In this document: positions 28,126 through 36,370 of the stretch, piece by piece
Layout of the letters: the number at the start of each line of letters is the position of its first letter
Position numbering within the stretch: the first letter of the stretch is position 1
NCBI GenBank assembly: GCA_016861025.1
Contig: BOKO01000008.1
Location: 185,331-249,330, forward strand
DNA length: 64,000 bases
Direction of reading: 5' to 3'
DNA from: Chloroflexota bacterium
GTDB lineage: Bacteria > Chloroflexota > Anaerolineae > Caldilineales > Caldilineaceae
Program-made: the position numbers and the translations under genes
Notes under the pieces: model-generated
The model's database searches: none
What the model saw: only the letters and a program-made list of their open reading frames with translations
What the model was told of the DNA's origin: nothing

Positions 28126-29667
28126 CTACACCTGTGCTTGCGTAGAATGTGTAACGTCCCGACCGCCGGCCATCAACAGGCCAATCTGCGTCAAGTCGGC
28201 CTCTTGCGCCTCAAATTCACCCATGATTTTACCTTCGTACAACACAACGATTCGGTCGGAAATTGCAAAAATTTCGTCCAGGTCTTCGGAAATCAGGAGA
28301 ATTGCAGCGCCCTGGCTGCGCTCCTCCAGCAAAATTTTGCGCACCGTTTCCGTGGCGCCGATGTCCAACCCGCGCGTGGGCGATGCGGCGATCAAAACTT
28401 GCGGTTGACCAGAAATCTCACGCGCCAGGATCACCTTCTGGAGATTGCCGCCGCTGAGTTTGCGCGCCGGCGTGTCGATGCCCGGCGTCACGATGTTGAA
28501 AGCGCTGACCAGCGACGCAGCGCTGCGACGCATCGCAGCGATATCGAGCATGACACCGGCGCCCATCTCTGGCTTGCGATAGCTCTTGAGAACGAGATTT
28601 TCCGCCACACTGAGGTTGGGCGCGCTGCCGGTTGCATTGCGATCCTCTGGCACATAGGCAACGCCAGCGTCGATCATCTGTCGCGCCGATGGGCGTTTCA
28701 TGGATTCACCGGCAACTTCGATCACGCCGTCGGTGAGTGGACGCAGCCCGCAAATAACCTCCGCCAATTCTCGCTGCCCATTGCCTGCTACGCCTGCCAC
28801 TCCGACAATCTCCCCGCTGTGCACCGTCAACGACACTGAATGGAGCGCGGGCAACAGCTTATCGTCGAGCGCACTCACGTTTTTAAGCCGAAGGCGTGCT
28901 TCGCCACGTTGCACAGGCGGCTTTTCCAGTTGAAAGAGCACTTGTCTGCCGACCATCATGCTGGCGAGATCGGTTTTGGTCACCCCTTCAGTCGACTGAG
29001 TTGCGACTACTTTGCCATTGCGCAGAACCGTGACTCGACTCGCAATCGAAAGCACTTCTTCCAACTTGTGGCTAATAAAAATGATTGTCTTGCCATCCGC
29101 CGCCATCGAGCGTAGCGTGATAAAAAGGTTCTCCGCTTCCTGAGGCGTCAACACGGCTGTCGGTTCGTCAAGAATTAGGATCTCGGCGCCGCGGAACAAC
29201 ACCTTGATGATCTCTACGCGCTGCTGTTCGCCAACCGAAAGCTGCCAGATTTTGGCATTCGGGTCAACAGGCAACCGGTACTGCTCAGAAATCCGTTGCA
29301 CTTCCATCGCCATGCGTTGTTGATCGAGCATAAAGCTCACCTCGCGCAAGCCAAGAAAGACATTCTCGGTCACGCTCTGCGATTGCGTCAACAGAAAATG
29401 CTGGTGAACCATGCCAATGCCGTGGCGAATCGCATCGCGCGGCGAGGTCAACTCCACATGGCGGCCGTTGATCAGAATGACGCCTTCATCCTGCCGGTAA
29501 AGCCCCGACAGGATGTTCATCAAGGTGGACTTCCCTGCGCCGTTTTCGCCAAGCAGCGCATGAATCTCCCCTGTCATCACCGCAAAATCAATTTGATCGT
29601 TTGCCAACACGCCGGGGAAACGTTTGGTGATTCCGCGCATCTCAACGGCGTTTGTTGCTGTCGTCAT
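28126..29667 (-). CDS. Nucleoside ABC importer ATPase with two ABC domains (NupO type)
   Basis: The 513-residue protein contains two ABC domains. Domain 1 has Walker A LLGENGAGKST (about 38-48), the LSVGEQQRVEI signature and ILDEPTAVLTPQ. In domain 2 the Walker A is replaced by GVAGVAGNGQRELAEVI, with signature LSGGNLQKVILAREI. That degenerate second site is a known feature of sugar/nucleoside importer ATPases. It powers the two permeases encoded directly downstream. A 177-nt gap with a large palindrome separates it from the substrate-binding lipoprotein gene. Confidence 0.95.
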   Translation of the reverse strand: MTTATNAVEMRGITKRFPGVLANDQIDFAVMTGEIHALLGENGAGKSTLMNILSGLYRQDEGVILINGRHVELTSPRDAIRHGIGMVHQHFLLTQSQSVTENVFLGLREVSFMLDQQRMAMEVQRISEQYRLPVDPNAKIWQLSVGEQQRVEIIKVLFRGAEILILDEPTAVLTPQEAENLFITLRSMAADGKTIIFISHKLEEVLSIASRVTVLRNGKVVATQSTEGVTKTDLASMMVGRQVLFQLEKPPVQRGEARLRLKNVSALDDKLLPALHSVSLTVHSGEIVGVAGVAGNGQRELAEVICGLRPLTDGVIEVAGESMKRPSARQMIDAGVAYVPEDRNATGSAPNLSVAENLVLKSYRKPEMGAGVMLDIAAMRRSAASLVSAFNIVTPGIDTPARKLSGGNLQKVILAREISGQPQVLIAASPTRGLDIGATETVRKILLEERSQGAAILLISEDLDEIFAISDRIVVLYEGKIMGEFEAQEADLTQIGLLMAGGRDVTHSTQAQV

Positions 29668-29711
29668 GGTTTGTATAGCGGCGCTCAGATTGTGTGATGG
29701 GTGAAGAAATC

Positions 29712-29841
29712 GGATTATGGGGTGTTAGGGGCATGAGGTGATGGGGTGGTAGGGTGATCAGGTTTGGGGAAAGAGACGTCTTCCACAACCCGATTGCCTC
29801 AAAATCCCCAAAACCCTATCACCCCATAACCCTATTACCCC
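29712..29841. repeat. Word-repeat palindrome A (G-rich/C-rich arms)
   Basis: The left arm repeats GGGGTG/TAGGG words, the right arm the complementary CCCCATAACCCTATTACCCC-like words, and a central loop of about 25 nt holds GACGTC. The right arm ends 3 nt before the stop codon of the BMP lipoprotein gene (29845). The same vocabulary is found at 36283-36368. It probably folds into a long imperfect hairpin in the transcript between the lipoprotein and ATPase genes. Confidence 0.75.
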
Positions 29842-29844
29842 AAA

Positions 29845-31092
29845 TTACTGCGGAATTTCGGCGTCCGGCACAATGCCTTCAACCAGCCAGTTCATGCAGA
29901 TCGTGCAATCTTCACGGCCAGGGATGCCCTGCAAGCCTTCAAGGTCGGACTGAGTCAGCGAGACGCCGGCAGGCACGATTTCGTTGCCCTTATTGTCATT
30001 GATCGGGCCGGTGAAGATCGAGAAGCGATTCACTTCGCCGCTGAGCATCTTTGCCAACAGATCCTCGACCAGCGGGATCACCTCTGCGGGAACGCCCGGC
30101 GCTGGCGTCTGGCCTTCCATAAAGCCGAGCAGACCGAGGCTGCCGCTGTCGACGTCGAAGTAGATGTCCTCACCGACGAATGTTCCGTCGATCATCGACT
30201 CGACCAGGCGGACATACTCCGGCCCCCACTCCCAGTACGGCACGGTCAGACAGTGTTCAGTGTCAACCTCACAGGCGTTGCGGCTGTCGTAGCCGATGCC
30301 CCACTTGCCCTGCTCGCCGGCGACCTGCACCGGCCCGGTCGTGTCGGCGCCGGTGATGACGACGTCGGCGCCAGCTTCGAGCAGCGATTCAGCGGCCTGG
30401 CGTTCTTTGTCCGGGTCGAACCAGGTGAAGATCCAGCGCACATCCATCGTGCAATTTGGGCAGGTCTGGCGCATACCCATTGTTGTTGCGTTGAGGTGGC
30501 GGATCACTTCAGGGATCGGGAACGGAGCGATGTAGCCGACGCGTTCACCGCCATCCGCCTGCGCACGGGCGCCGGCAATCATGCCTGCCAGATACTTCAT
30601 ATTTTCCATTGCGCCAAAGAGGTTGGAGAAGTTGGCGTCGTTGCGTTTGAAGCCGGAGACATGCACAAAGTAGACATCCGGAAATTCTTCAGCAACAGCC
30701 TCTGTTGGGTCCATGAAGCCGAAGGATGTTGTGAAGATGGCGTTGAACCCGGCGCGCGCCAGGTTGCGGATCACGCGCTCTGCATCGGCGCCTTCAGGCA
30801 CGCTTTCGAGATAAGCTGTATGCACTGTATCGCCGAGCGCCTCCTCAAGATAGAGACGGCCTTCGTTGTGAGCATAGGTCCAACCGCCGTCTCCGATCGG
30901 TCCAACATAGACAAACGCAACGTTGAATTTGTCGGCGACCGGCTCAGGAATCTGCACACCCCCGGCTGCCGGGGCGGGCGCCTCGGCTTGTGGCGCTGCT
31001 GGCTGCACCCCTGGTTGCGGCGCCACACAGGCGGCAAATAGGAGCGCAACGATCAACAACAGACCGGCCGCCGACCACTTTTGTATTCGCAT
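29845..31092 (-). CDS. BMP-family nucleoside-binding lipoprotein
   Basis: The 415-residue protein has a lipoprotein signal (MRIQKWSAAG, hydrophobic core, LFAAC with lipidated Cys22) followed by an Ala/Pro linker. The mature part is a BMP/PnrA-type periplasmic-binding fold: FNVAFVYVGPIGDGGWTYAH, FATSFGFMDPTEAVAEEFP-like segment at the first hinge, and GADVVITGADTTGP. GGAGAG precedes the ATG. It captures nucleosides (or a related ligand) outside the cell for the ATPase and permeases encoded downstream. A palindrome in the following gap could let this first gene be expressed more strongly than the rest. Confidence 0.93.
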   Translation of the reverse strand: MRIQKWSAAGLLLIVALLFAACVAPQPGVQPAAPQAEAPAPAAGGVQIPEPVADKFNVAFVYVGPIGDGGWTYAHNEGRLYLEEALGDTVHTAYLESVPEGADAERVIRNLARAGFNAIFTTSFGFMDPTEAVAEEFPDVYFVHVSGFKRNDANFSNLFGAMENMKYLAGMIAGARAQADGGERVGYIAPFPIPEVIRHLNATTMGMRQTCPNCTMDVRWIFTWFDPDKERQAAESLLEAGADVVITGADTTGPVQVAGEQGKWGIGYDSRNACEVDTEHCLTVPYWEWGPEYVRLVESMIDGTFVGEDIYFDVDSGSLGLLGFMEGQTPAPGVPAEVIPLVEDLLAKMLSGEVNRFSIFTGPINDNKGNEIVPAGVSLTQSDLEGLQGIPGREDCTICMNWLVEGIVPDAEIPQ

Positions 31093-31203
31093 AGTAAAGC
31101 TCTCCTTTCCAAGACAGTTTCAGATATAAAAGTTGCACATCCTTTGCGTCATCCGAGACAACTCGTGGATGGACACTACACGATCCACAGTGATGAAAGA
31201 TTG

Positions 31204-31262
31204 GAACCAGGATTTTCAATTTTGCGCTTTGGCCCCAAGGGCGCCATTGAAAATCCTGGTTC
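31204..31262 (-). terminator. Long hairpin downstream of the fasciclin gene
   Basis: Arms 31204-31220 and 31246-31262 are perfect 17-nt reverse complements, with a partly paired GC-rich interior (GCGC, TTGG/CCAA). It lies 12 nt beyond the fasciclin gene stop. A strong T tract is lacking, so it may act as a 3'-end structure rather than a classic terminator. Confidence 0.6.
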
Positions 31263-31273
31263 TGCAAATGCAC

Positions 31274-34198
31274 TTATTCTGGGCGTCGGCGCGTGACGAA
31301 CCCACCGACTGCCAGAACTGCCAGCACAAGCGCCACGACCGGCAATGTTGTCGTGCCCGAAGACAGATCGAGTCCAGTTCCAGGCAGATCACCTGGCGTT
31401 TCAACCTGGATTTCTTCCTCGACCGGCTCCTCGATCGCAGCAGGTGTGACTTCCTCGACTGGCTCCTCTGTGGCAACTGGCGTGGCTTCTTCGACCAGTT
31501 CCTCTGTTGCAATTGGGGTGGCTTCCTCGACTGGCTCTTCTGTAGCGACAGGCGTGGCTTCTTCGACGATCTCCTCTGTCGCAATCGGCGTGACTTCCTC
31601 GACTGCCTCTTCAGTGATAGTGGGCGTAAGCTCCTCAACCGACTCTTCGGTAGCGGCTGCCGTCACAACTTCTTCGGGCGTGGGCGTGCTGGTCGGAACC
31701 GGCGTGTCGGTCGGCGTGCTTGTCGCAGTGTTCGTCGCCGTGGGTGTGCTGGTCGGAACCGGCGTGTCGGTCGGCGTGCTCGTCGGTGTCGGCGTGCTGG
31801 TTGGAACCGGCGTGTCGGTCGGTGTGCTCGTCGGTGTCGGCGTGCTGGTTGGAACCGGCGTGTCGGTCGGCGTGCTCGTCGGTGTCGGCGTGCTGGTTGG
31901 AACCGGCGTGTCGGTCGGTGTGCTCGTCGGTGTTGCAATGCTGATGGTCACCGGCGGTGCAGCCGCACGCACTACACCGTCGAGCGTGACGCTCTCCACA
32001 GACAGAACCGAGCTGGCGATGGCTGGAATCTCTACGACCATCTGCCACCGTCCGTGGACATCGACGATCGCTGCGCCCGCCAGTTGGCCGTTGATCAGCG
32101 CACGGATGATGTCGCCGGGAGCGCCGGAGCCGGTCAACACGGTGCGTCCAGGCGTGTCAATCTGTTGCTGGTCGAGCACCGGCGGTGCGGCTGTCGGCAG
32201 CGCAGTGTTGGTTGCCGTGGCGGTGTCGGTTGGAGCCGGCGTGTCCGTTGCGGTGTGAGTCGCTGTCGGCGTGTCGGTCGGCGTGCTCGTCGCAGTGTTC
32301 GTCGCCGTAGGCGTGCTGGTTGGAACCGGTGTGTCGGTCGGTGTGCTCGTCGGCGTGGGTGTCGGAACCGGCGTGCTCGTTGGCGTGGGCGTGCTGGTCG
32401 GAACCGGCGTGTCGGTTGGCGCGCTCGTCGGCGTGGGCGGCTCAACAGCGACCGGCGGCTCAACCGGGCGCTGCGGCGGGAGCAGAACTGTGTCGATGAC
32501 GTGCACGATGCCGTTGCTCGCTTCGATGTCCGCCTGTCGAATCGGCGCGCTGTTGACGCGCACTTCGTCACCCAATGTGGTGAAAACGAGCAGGTTGCCT
32601 TGCGCAGCGGTTTCTATCCCGGCGGCGGCAAGCTCTTGCGCCGTATAGCGGTTGAGGATTACGTGATAAAGCAGCACATTTTGCAAGGCAGCTTCGTCCG
32701 CCAACAGCGCATCAAGGACGCCCGCCGGCAATTTGGCGAACGCGTCATCGGTGGGCGCAAAGATGGTGAATGGGCCGGGTGCATCGAGATCGTCCGCCAG
32801 CCCAGCAGCTTCAGCAGCTTTGAGTAGGGTGGAGAAGTTGGGTAGGCGGCCAGCCAATGCCGCGATTGTCTCGCCGGTTGGTGAAGGCGCAGGGATCGCA
32901 GTGGCGGCGATCTCGGCGCCAGTTGCGCGTTCGTCTACGGTCGGCGGCAGCAACACGCGGTCAATGACGTGGATCACTCCATTGCTGGCCTCTATATCGC
33001 TGACGAGCACCTGGGCGCCGTTGACGGTCAACCCGCCATTGAGCGAAAAGGTGAGCGGCTTGCCTTCGAGCGTCGCTGCATTCATACCGTTGACGATGTC
33101 GGCTGCTCTGACCGCCCCAGCAATCACGTGATACTTGAGCACCTCGGCCAGCGCTGCTGGATCGTCAAGAAGGGCGTCCAGTTCACCGGCTGGCAGCGCG
33201 GCGAAAGCTTCCTCGCTGGGGGCAAAGACGGTGAACGGCCCTTCGCCGGCAAGTGACTCGATCAATCCGGCGGTTTCCAGCGCTTTGACTAGCGTCGGGA
33301 ACTGACCGCTGTTGATCGCAGTCTCAACGATCGTGAGGGCGCCATCCTCAACAGGGGTGGATTCATCCGCCGCCGATGTTGCGGTCGGCGGCAGCAACAC
33401 ACGGTCGATCACATGCACAACGCCGTTGACAACTTTTACATCCGGCGTCGTGACGGTTGCGTCGTTGACGCTCACAACATTGTCGGCGACCATGATCTCG
33501 ACCGGGGCGCCTTGAAGCGTTTCAAGCGGTCCCGTGACCAGATCCTCTGCAGCGAGCGCTGAACCGCCCACCACATGATAGAGCAGGACCTGCGTCAACT
33601 GCTCTGGATCGGCTAGAAGAGCTTCCAGCGCGCCGTCAGGTAAGGCTGCGAAGGCGTCGTCGGTTGGCGCAAAGATTGTAAACGGACCGTCGCCAGCCAA
33701 TGCGGCGTCGAGTTCGGCGGCGCTCAAAGCCTTCGCCAGCGTCGAGAATTGCGGATCGCTCGCAACAAGACCGCGCGCAGTTGTTTCAACGGCGGTGACT
33801 GTGAACGGCTTCATGACCACCCGGTCGCGCACGGTCACCGGTGCGTCGGGGCCATCGGGGAACTCGTATACATCCGGTTCGCCCGCATCGACATGGAGCA
33901 TGGCGTGCAAGACAGTTGTCACTCCTTCTGGATCAACAGCGACGCTGATGTTGGCGCTGATGCCGCCCGGAACTGCTGTATACCCGATCACCGGCCCTGG
34001 CGCGCCGTTGTTGTCGGCATGAATCACCGCCCACCCGGGCCCATTGCTGGTGACGCGTGTAATAGTGACTACGTTGTCTCTGATCGGTTGGTCGACGATG
34101 AAAATATCGGGGGTGAATTGCGCAAGAACGGCTGGCGCAATCCCCAAGAGCGCCAGCAAAATCAACACAAGACTTAGCACATGAGTGCGTTTTCGCAT
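31274..34198 (-). CDS. Cell-wall-anchored surface protein with three fasciclin domains and TPT linkers
   Basis: The 974-residue protein has a signal peptide (basic MRKRT, hydrophobic to about residue 27) and an N-terminal beta domain of the DUF7282 type. Three fasciclin domains follow (about 140-275, 285-415 and 440-570), each with PFTxFAPxxxAFAxLP, LLYHV and VHVIDxVLLPP blocks. Threonine/proline repeats (TPTPTSTPTDTPVPTS unit) flank a bacterial Ig-like domain, and an acidic EEPVEEATP repeat leads to LPGTG at 938-942, a hydrophobic segment and RRRPE. That is a sortase sorting signal. AGGAG precedes the ATG. It is likely a wall-spanning adhesin. Confidence 0.92.
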   Translation of the reverse strand: MRKRTHVLSLVLILLALLGIAPAVLAQFTPDIFIVDQPIRDNVVTITRVTSNGPGWAVIHADNNGAPGPVIGYTAVPGGISANISVAVDPEGVTTVLHAMLHVDAGEPDVYEFPDGPDAPVTVRDRVVMKPFTVTAVETTARGLVASDPQFSTLAKALSAAELDAALAGDGPFTIFAPTDDAFAALPDGALEALLADPEQLTQVLLYHVVGGSALAAEDLVTGPLETLQGAPVEIMVADNVVSVNDATVTTPDVKVVNGVVHVIDRVLLPPTATSAADESTPVEDGALTIVETAINSGQFPTLVKALETAGLIESLAGEGPFTVFAPSEEAFAALPAGELDALLDDPAALAEVLKYHVIAGAVRAADIVNGMNAATLEGKPLTFSLNGGLTVNGAQVLVSDIEASNGVIHVIDRVLLPPTVDERATGAEIAATAIPAPSPTGETIAALAGRLPNFSTLLKAAEAAGLADDLDAPGPFTIFAPTDDAFAKLPAGVLDALLADEAALQNVLLYHVILNRYTAQELAAAGIETAAQGNLLVFTTLGDEVRVNSAPIRQADIEASNGIVHVIDTVLLPPQRPVEPPVAVEPPTPTSAPTDTPVPTSTPTPTSTPVPTPTPTSTPTDTPVPTSTPTATNTATSTPTDTPTATHTATDTPAPTDTATATNTALPTAAPPVLDQQQIDTPGRTVLTGSGAPGDIIRALINGQLAGAAIVDVHGRWQMVVEIPAIASSVLSVESVTLDGVVRAAAPPVTISIATPTSTPTDTPVPTSTPTPTSTPTDTPVPTSTPTPTSTPTDTPVPTSTPTPTSTPTDTPVPTSTPTATNTATSTPTDTPVPTSTPTPEEVVTAAATEESVEELTPTITEEAVEEVTPIATEEIVEEATPVATEEPVEEATPIATEELVEEATPVATEEPVEEVTPAAIEEPVEEEIQVETPGDLPGTGLDLSSGTTTLPVVALVLAVLAVGGFVTRRRPE
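31678..31935 (-). repeat. 48-bp tandem repeat in the fasciclin gene
   Basis: About five copies of a 48-bp unit encode 16-residue TPT-type linkers. Copies differ by only a few third-position changes. Several other frames stay open through it because of the regular period, which creates spurious antisense frames. Confidence 0.85.
32218..32442 (-). repeat. Second threonine/proline-coding repeat block of the fasciclin gene
   Basis: Degenerate copies of the same 48-bp vocabulary encode TPTATHTATDTPAPTDT-type sequence, between the third fasciclin domain and the Ig-like domain. This block is less regular than the one at 31678. Confidence 0.75.
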
Positions 34199-34413
34199 AT
34201 GAATGGCTCCTGACTTGCGATGCGGCCTGGATTCAATTCATCTATCACCAAAAATCATGGCAAAGGTGCGCTGCCTTTTTAGAATTTGGAGGGCATTTTT
34301 CTAACGTTGTGTATTCTAAACCACTTTTCGTGCAAGCGCAATGTTGGCGCAACATAGTCGGCTTCACGTATGAAAGGGGCGTCCCTTAGGCGACGCAATG
34401 TAATATTGAGCAA

Positions 34414-35232
34414 TCAGATGTCGCTGCGGCGAAGTTGGCGTGCACTTTCCAGTGCAGCGTCGATGGCTTTTTCCAGATCGATGGCGGGGCGCCTCGTTCG
34501 CGTAAGCCACAATAGAAACTCGACATTGCCGGCCGGTCCGGGGGCTGGCGAAGCGATCAGACCGGCCACGACAAGATCGAGCGCCTCTGCACCGGCGCAG
34601 ACCTCTATCAACACGCGGCGATGCACTTTGGAGTCGCGCACAACGCCGCCTTTGCCGACATCATCGATGCCCGCCTCGAACTGTGGCTTGACGAGTGCAA
34701 TCACCTGTGCATCTGGCTTGATCAGGCGCAACGTCGCCGGCAACACCAGAGAGAGGCTGATGAAGCTGGCGTCGACCACTGCAAGGTCGGCAAGCGCACC
34801 ATCTGGCAACGCTTCAAGATGGCGGACGTTGGTGCGGTCGAGGACAATGACGCGTGGATCGGTCTGCAGTTTCCATGCAAGTTGACCGTAACCGACATCG
34901 ATGGCGTAGACGCGCGCCGCACCGCGCTGCAACAGGCAGTCGGTGAAGCCGCCTGTGCTGGCGCCGACATCAACTGCTGTCAGCCCGTGCACATCGATAG
35001 CAAAGGCGTCGAGCGCCGCAGCGAGCTTGACGCCGCCGCGACTGACATAAGGCAGCGGCTTGCGCACCGTGATCGTTGCGTCGGAGCTAACCGCGCGGCC
35101 GGGTTTGTCTTGACGCACGCCATCAACCTCGACCTCTCCTGCCATGATCAACCGCTGCGCCTGTGCGCGGCTTTCCGCCAACCCTCGTTCGACGACAAGT
35201 GCATCCAACCGTTCTTTCTTTTTCGGCGTCAT
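34414..35232 (-). CDS. tlyA: TlyA-family rRNA 2'-O-methyltransferase
   Basis: The 272-residue protein has an S4 RNA-binding domain at the N-terminus (ERLDALVVERGLAESRAQAQ, MAGEVEVDGV) and an FtsJ-type methyltransferase domain with AVDVGASTGGFTDCLLQRGA and YAIDVGYGQLAWKL. KPLPYVSRGGVKLAAALDAF links them. This order and length match TlyA, a ribose 2'-O-methyltransferase of 16S and 23S rRNA. It is transcribed divergently from the UbiA-family gene starting at 35363. Hemolysin annotations of this family are historical. Confidence 0.93.
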   Translation of the reverse strand: MTPKKKERLDALVVERGLAESRAQAQRLIMAGEVEVDGVRQDKPGRAVSSDATITVRKPLPYVSRGGVKLAAALDAFAIDVHGLTAVDVGASTGGFTDCLLQRGAARVYAIDVGYGQLAWKLQTDPRVIVLDRTNVRHLEALPDGALADLAVVDASFISLSLVLPATLRLIKPDAQVIALVKPQFEAGIDDVGKGGVVRDSKVHRRVLIEVCAGAEALDLVVAGLIASPAPGPAGNVEFLLWLTRTRRPAIDLEKAIDAALESARQLRRSDI

Positions 35233-35362
35233 GATTTCAGTATTGGTCGATCATCCGGTAACATGGCTTGAATCGGATAGGCGACTGGCAGGCTTTGATG
35301 AGCCGTCGCACTGTCTTGTTTGGATCGAATTGTTTGCATTGAAATATTGCAAGGAACGAACC

Positions 35363-36277
35363 ATGTCTTCGTCTTCAGCGCCGGCGACTCTGGCTGGCGA
35401 ACGCAACAATTTAGCCGGACTGCTGCGCACGATGCGTCTGCGCCAGTGGATCAAGAGTGTGATCGTCTATGCCGCACTCGTCTTCGACGGCAAACTCTTC
35501 GTCCCGGAGCTATTCCTCAAGACAACGATCATGTTTGTCGCTTTCTGCCTGCTCGCAAGCAGTGTCTACATTATCAACGACCTGGTGGATATGGAAAAGG
35601 ATCGTCAACATCCGCGCAAGCGCAACCGTCCGCTTGCCAGCGGGCAACTCCAGCCTGCGGTCGCCGTCGGCGCTGCAGGAGGGCTGGCTTTTCTATCCAT
35701 CGCAGCGGCATTTTGGCTTTCGCCATGGGCTGGGGTGATCCTGCTCGTCTATCTGGCGCAGAATCTTGCTTACAGTTTTTGGCTGAAGAATATCGTGATC
35801 ATCGATGTGATGGTGCTGGCGCTTGGTTTTCTGTTGCGTGTGCTGGCGGGTGTGGTGGTGGTGGAAGTGCAGAATTTCAGCCCGTGGCTCTATGTCTGTG
35901 TAACGTTGTTGGCGCTTTTTCTTGGTTTTGGCAAGCGCCGCCACGAGCTCGTCTTGCTCGAAGAGGAAGCAGCCAACCATCGCTCCAGCCTGTCAGAGTA
36001 CAATCTGTCGCTCCTCGACCAGATCATCGGCATGGTGGTGACGGCGACGCTTGTGGCGTACACTTTCTACAGCTTCGACGCAACTACAGCGCTGGCGCAC
36101 TCCAAGATGCTCTTGACCGTGCCATTCGTTTTTTACATGCTGGCGCGGTACCTCTATCTTGTTCACGTCAAACATCTCGGCGGCGCCCCCGACGAATTGT
36201 TGCTCGAAGACCGCCCACTGCTGATCAACAGCATTCTCTGGGCAATGTCGGTTGTCGTGCTGATTTATGTGTGGTGA
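35363..36277 (+). CDS. UbiA-family prenyltransferase, decaprenyl-phosphate phosphoribosyltransferase-like
   Basis: The start at 35363 has AAGGA 7 nt ahead and gives 304 residues. A longer open frame from 35144 overlaps tlyA and is not used. The protein has eight to nine helices and the UbiA signature NDLVDMEKDRQHP, the NDxxDxxxD magnesium-pyrophosphate motif. KRNRPLASGQ follows. This exact arrangement is typical of 5-phospho-alpha-ribose pyrophosphate:decaprenyl-phosphate phosphoribosyltransferases (Rv3806c type), which make the lipid-linked pentose precursor of arabinan. A menaquinone-type prenyltransferase is the alternative. It would supply an activated pentose for the surface glycan at 1-25,400. 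Confidence 0.8.
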   Translation: MSSSSAPATLAGERNNLAGLLRTMRLRQWIKSVIVYAALVFDGKLFVPELFLKTTIMFVAFCLLASSVYIINDLVDMEKDRQHPRKRNRPLASGQLQPAVAVGAAGGLAFLSIAAAFWLSPWAGVILLVYLAQNLAYSFWLKNIVIIDVMVLALGFLLRVLAGVVVVEVQNFSPWLYVCVTLLALFLGFGKRRHELVLLEEEAANHRSSLSEYNLSLLDQIIGMVVTATLVAYTFYSFDATTALAHSKMLLTVPFVFYMLARYLYLVHVKHLGGAPDELLLEDRPLLINSILWAMSVVVLIYVW

Positions 36278-36282
36278 GCAGA

Positions 36283-36368
36283 GTGGGCGTTAGGGTTGTG
36301 GGGTATTGGGGAGATGTGGAATGGTAAAGACCCCTATCGCCCTGCTTCCCCATAACCCTATTCCCCAC
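36283..36368. repeat. Word-repeat palindrome B
   Basis: G-rich words (TTAGGGTTGTGGGG) in the left arm face complementary words (CCCCATAACCCTATTCCCC) in the right arm across a loop around AAAGACC. It fills the gap between two convergent genes, 5 nt after one stop codon and 2 nt from the other (36371). It may serve as a bidirectional terminator. Confidence 0.75.
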
Positions 36369-36370
36369 TT

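Noticed and set aside
31678..31935. Possible CRISPR array
   Set aside because: The 48-bp units are contiguous with no spacers and encode Thr/Pro linkers in frame.
31293..32258. Ser/Val/Gly-rich plus-strand frame in the same repeat region
   Set aside because: It arises from the repeat period. No signal or domain appears and its ends do not fit a gene.
31133..32827. 564-codon plus-strand frame opposite the fasciclin gene
   Set aside because: The frame is kept open by the regular 48-bp repeats. The minus strand encodes clear fasciclin domains and a sorting signal.
34379..34396. Possible terminator after tlyA
   Set aside because: The stem is only 5 bp and is followed by a weak T run, too little to call.
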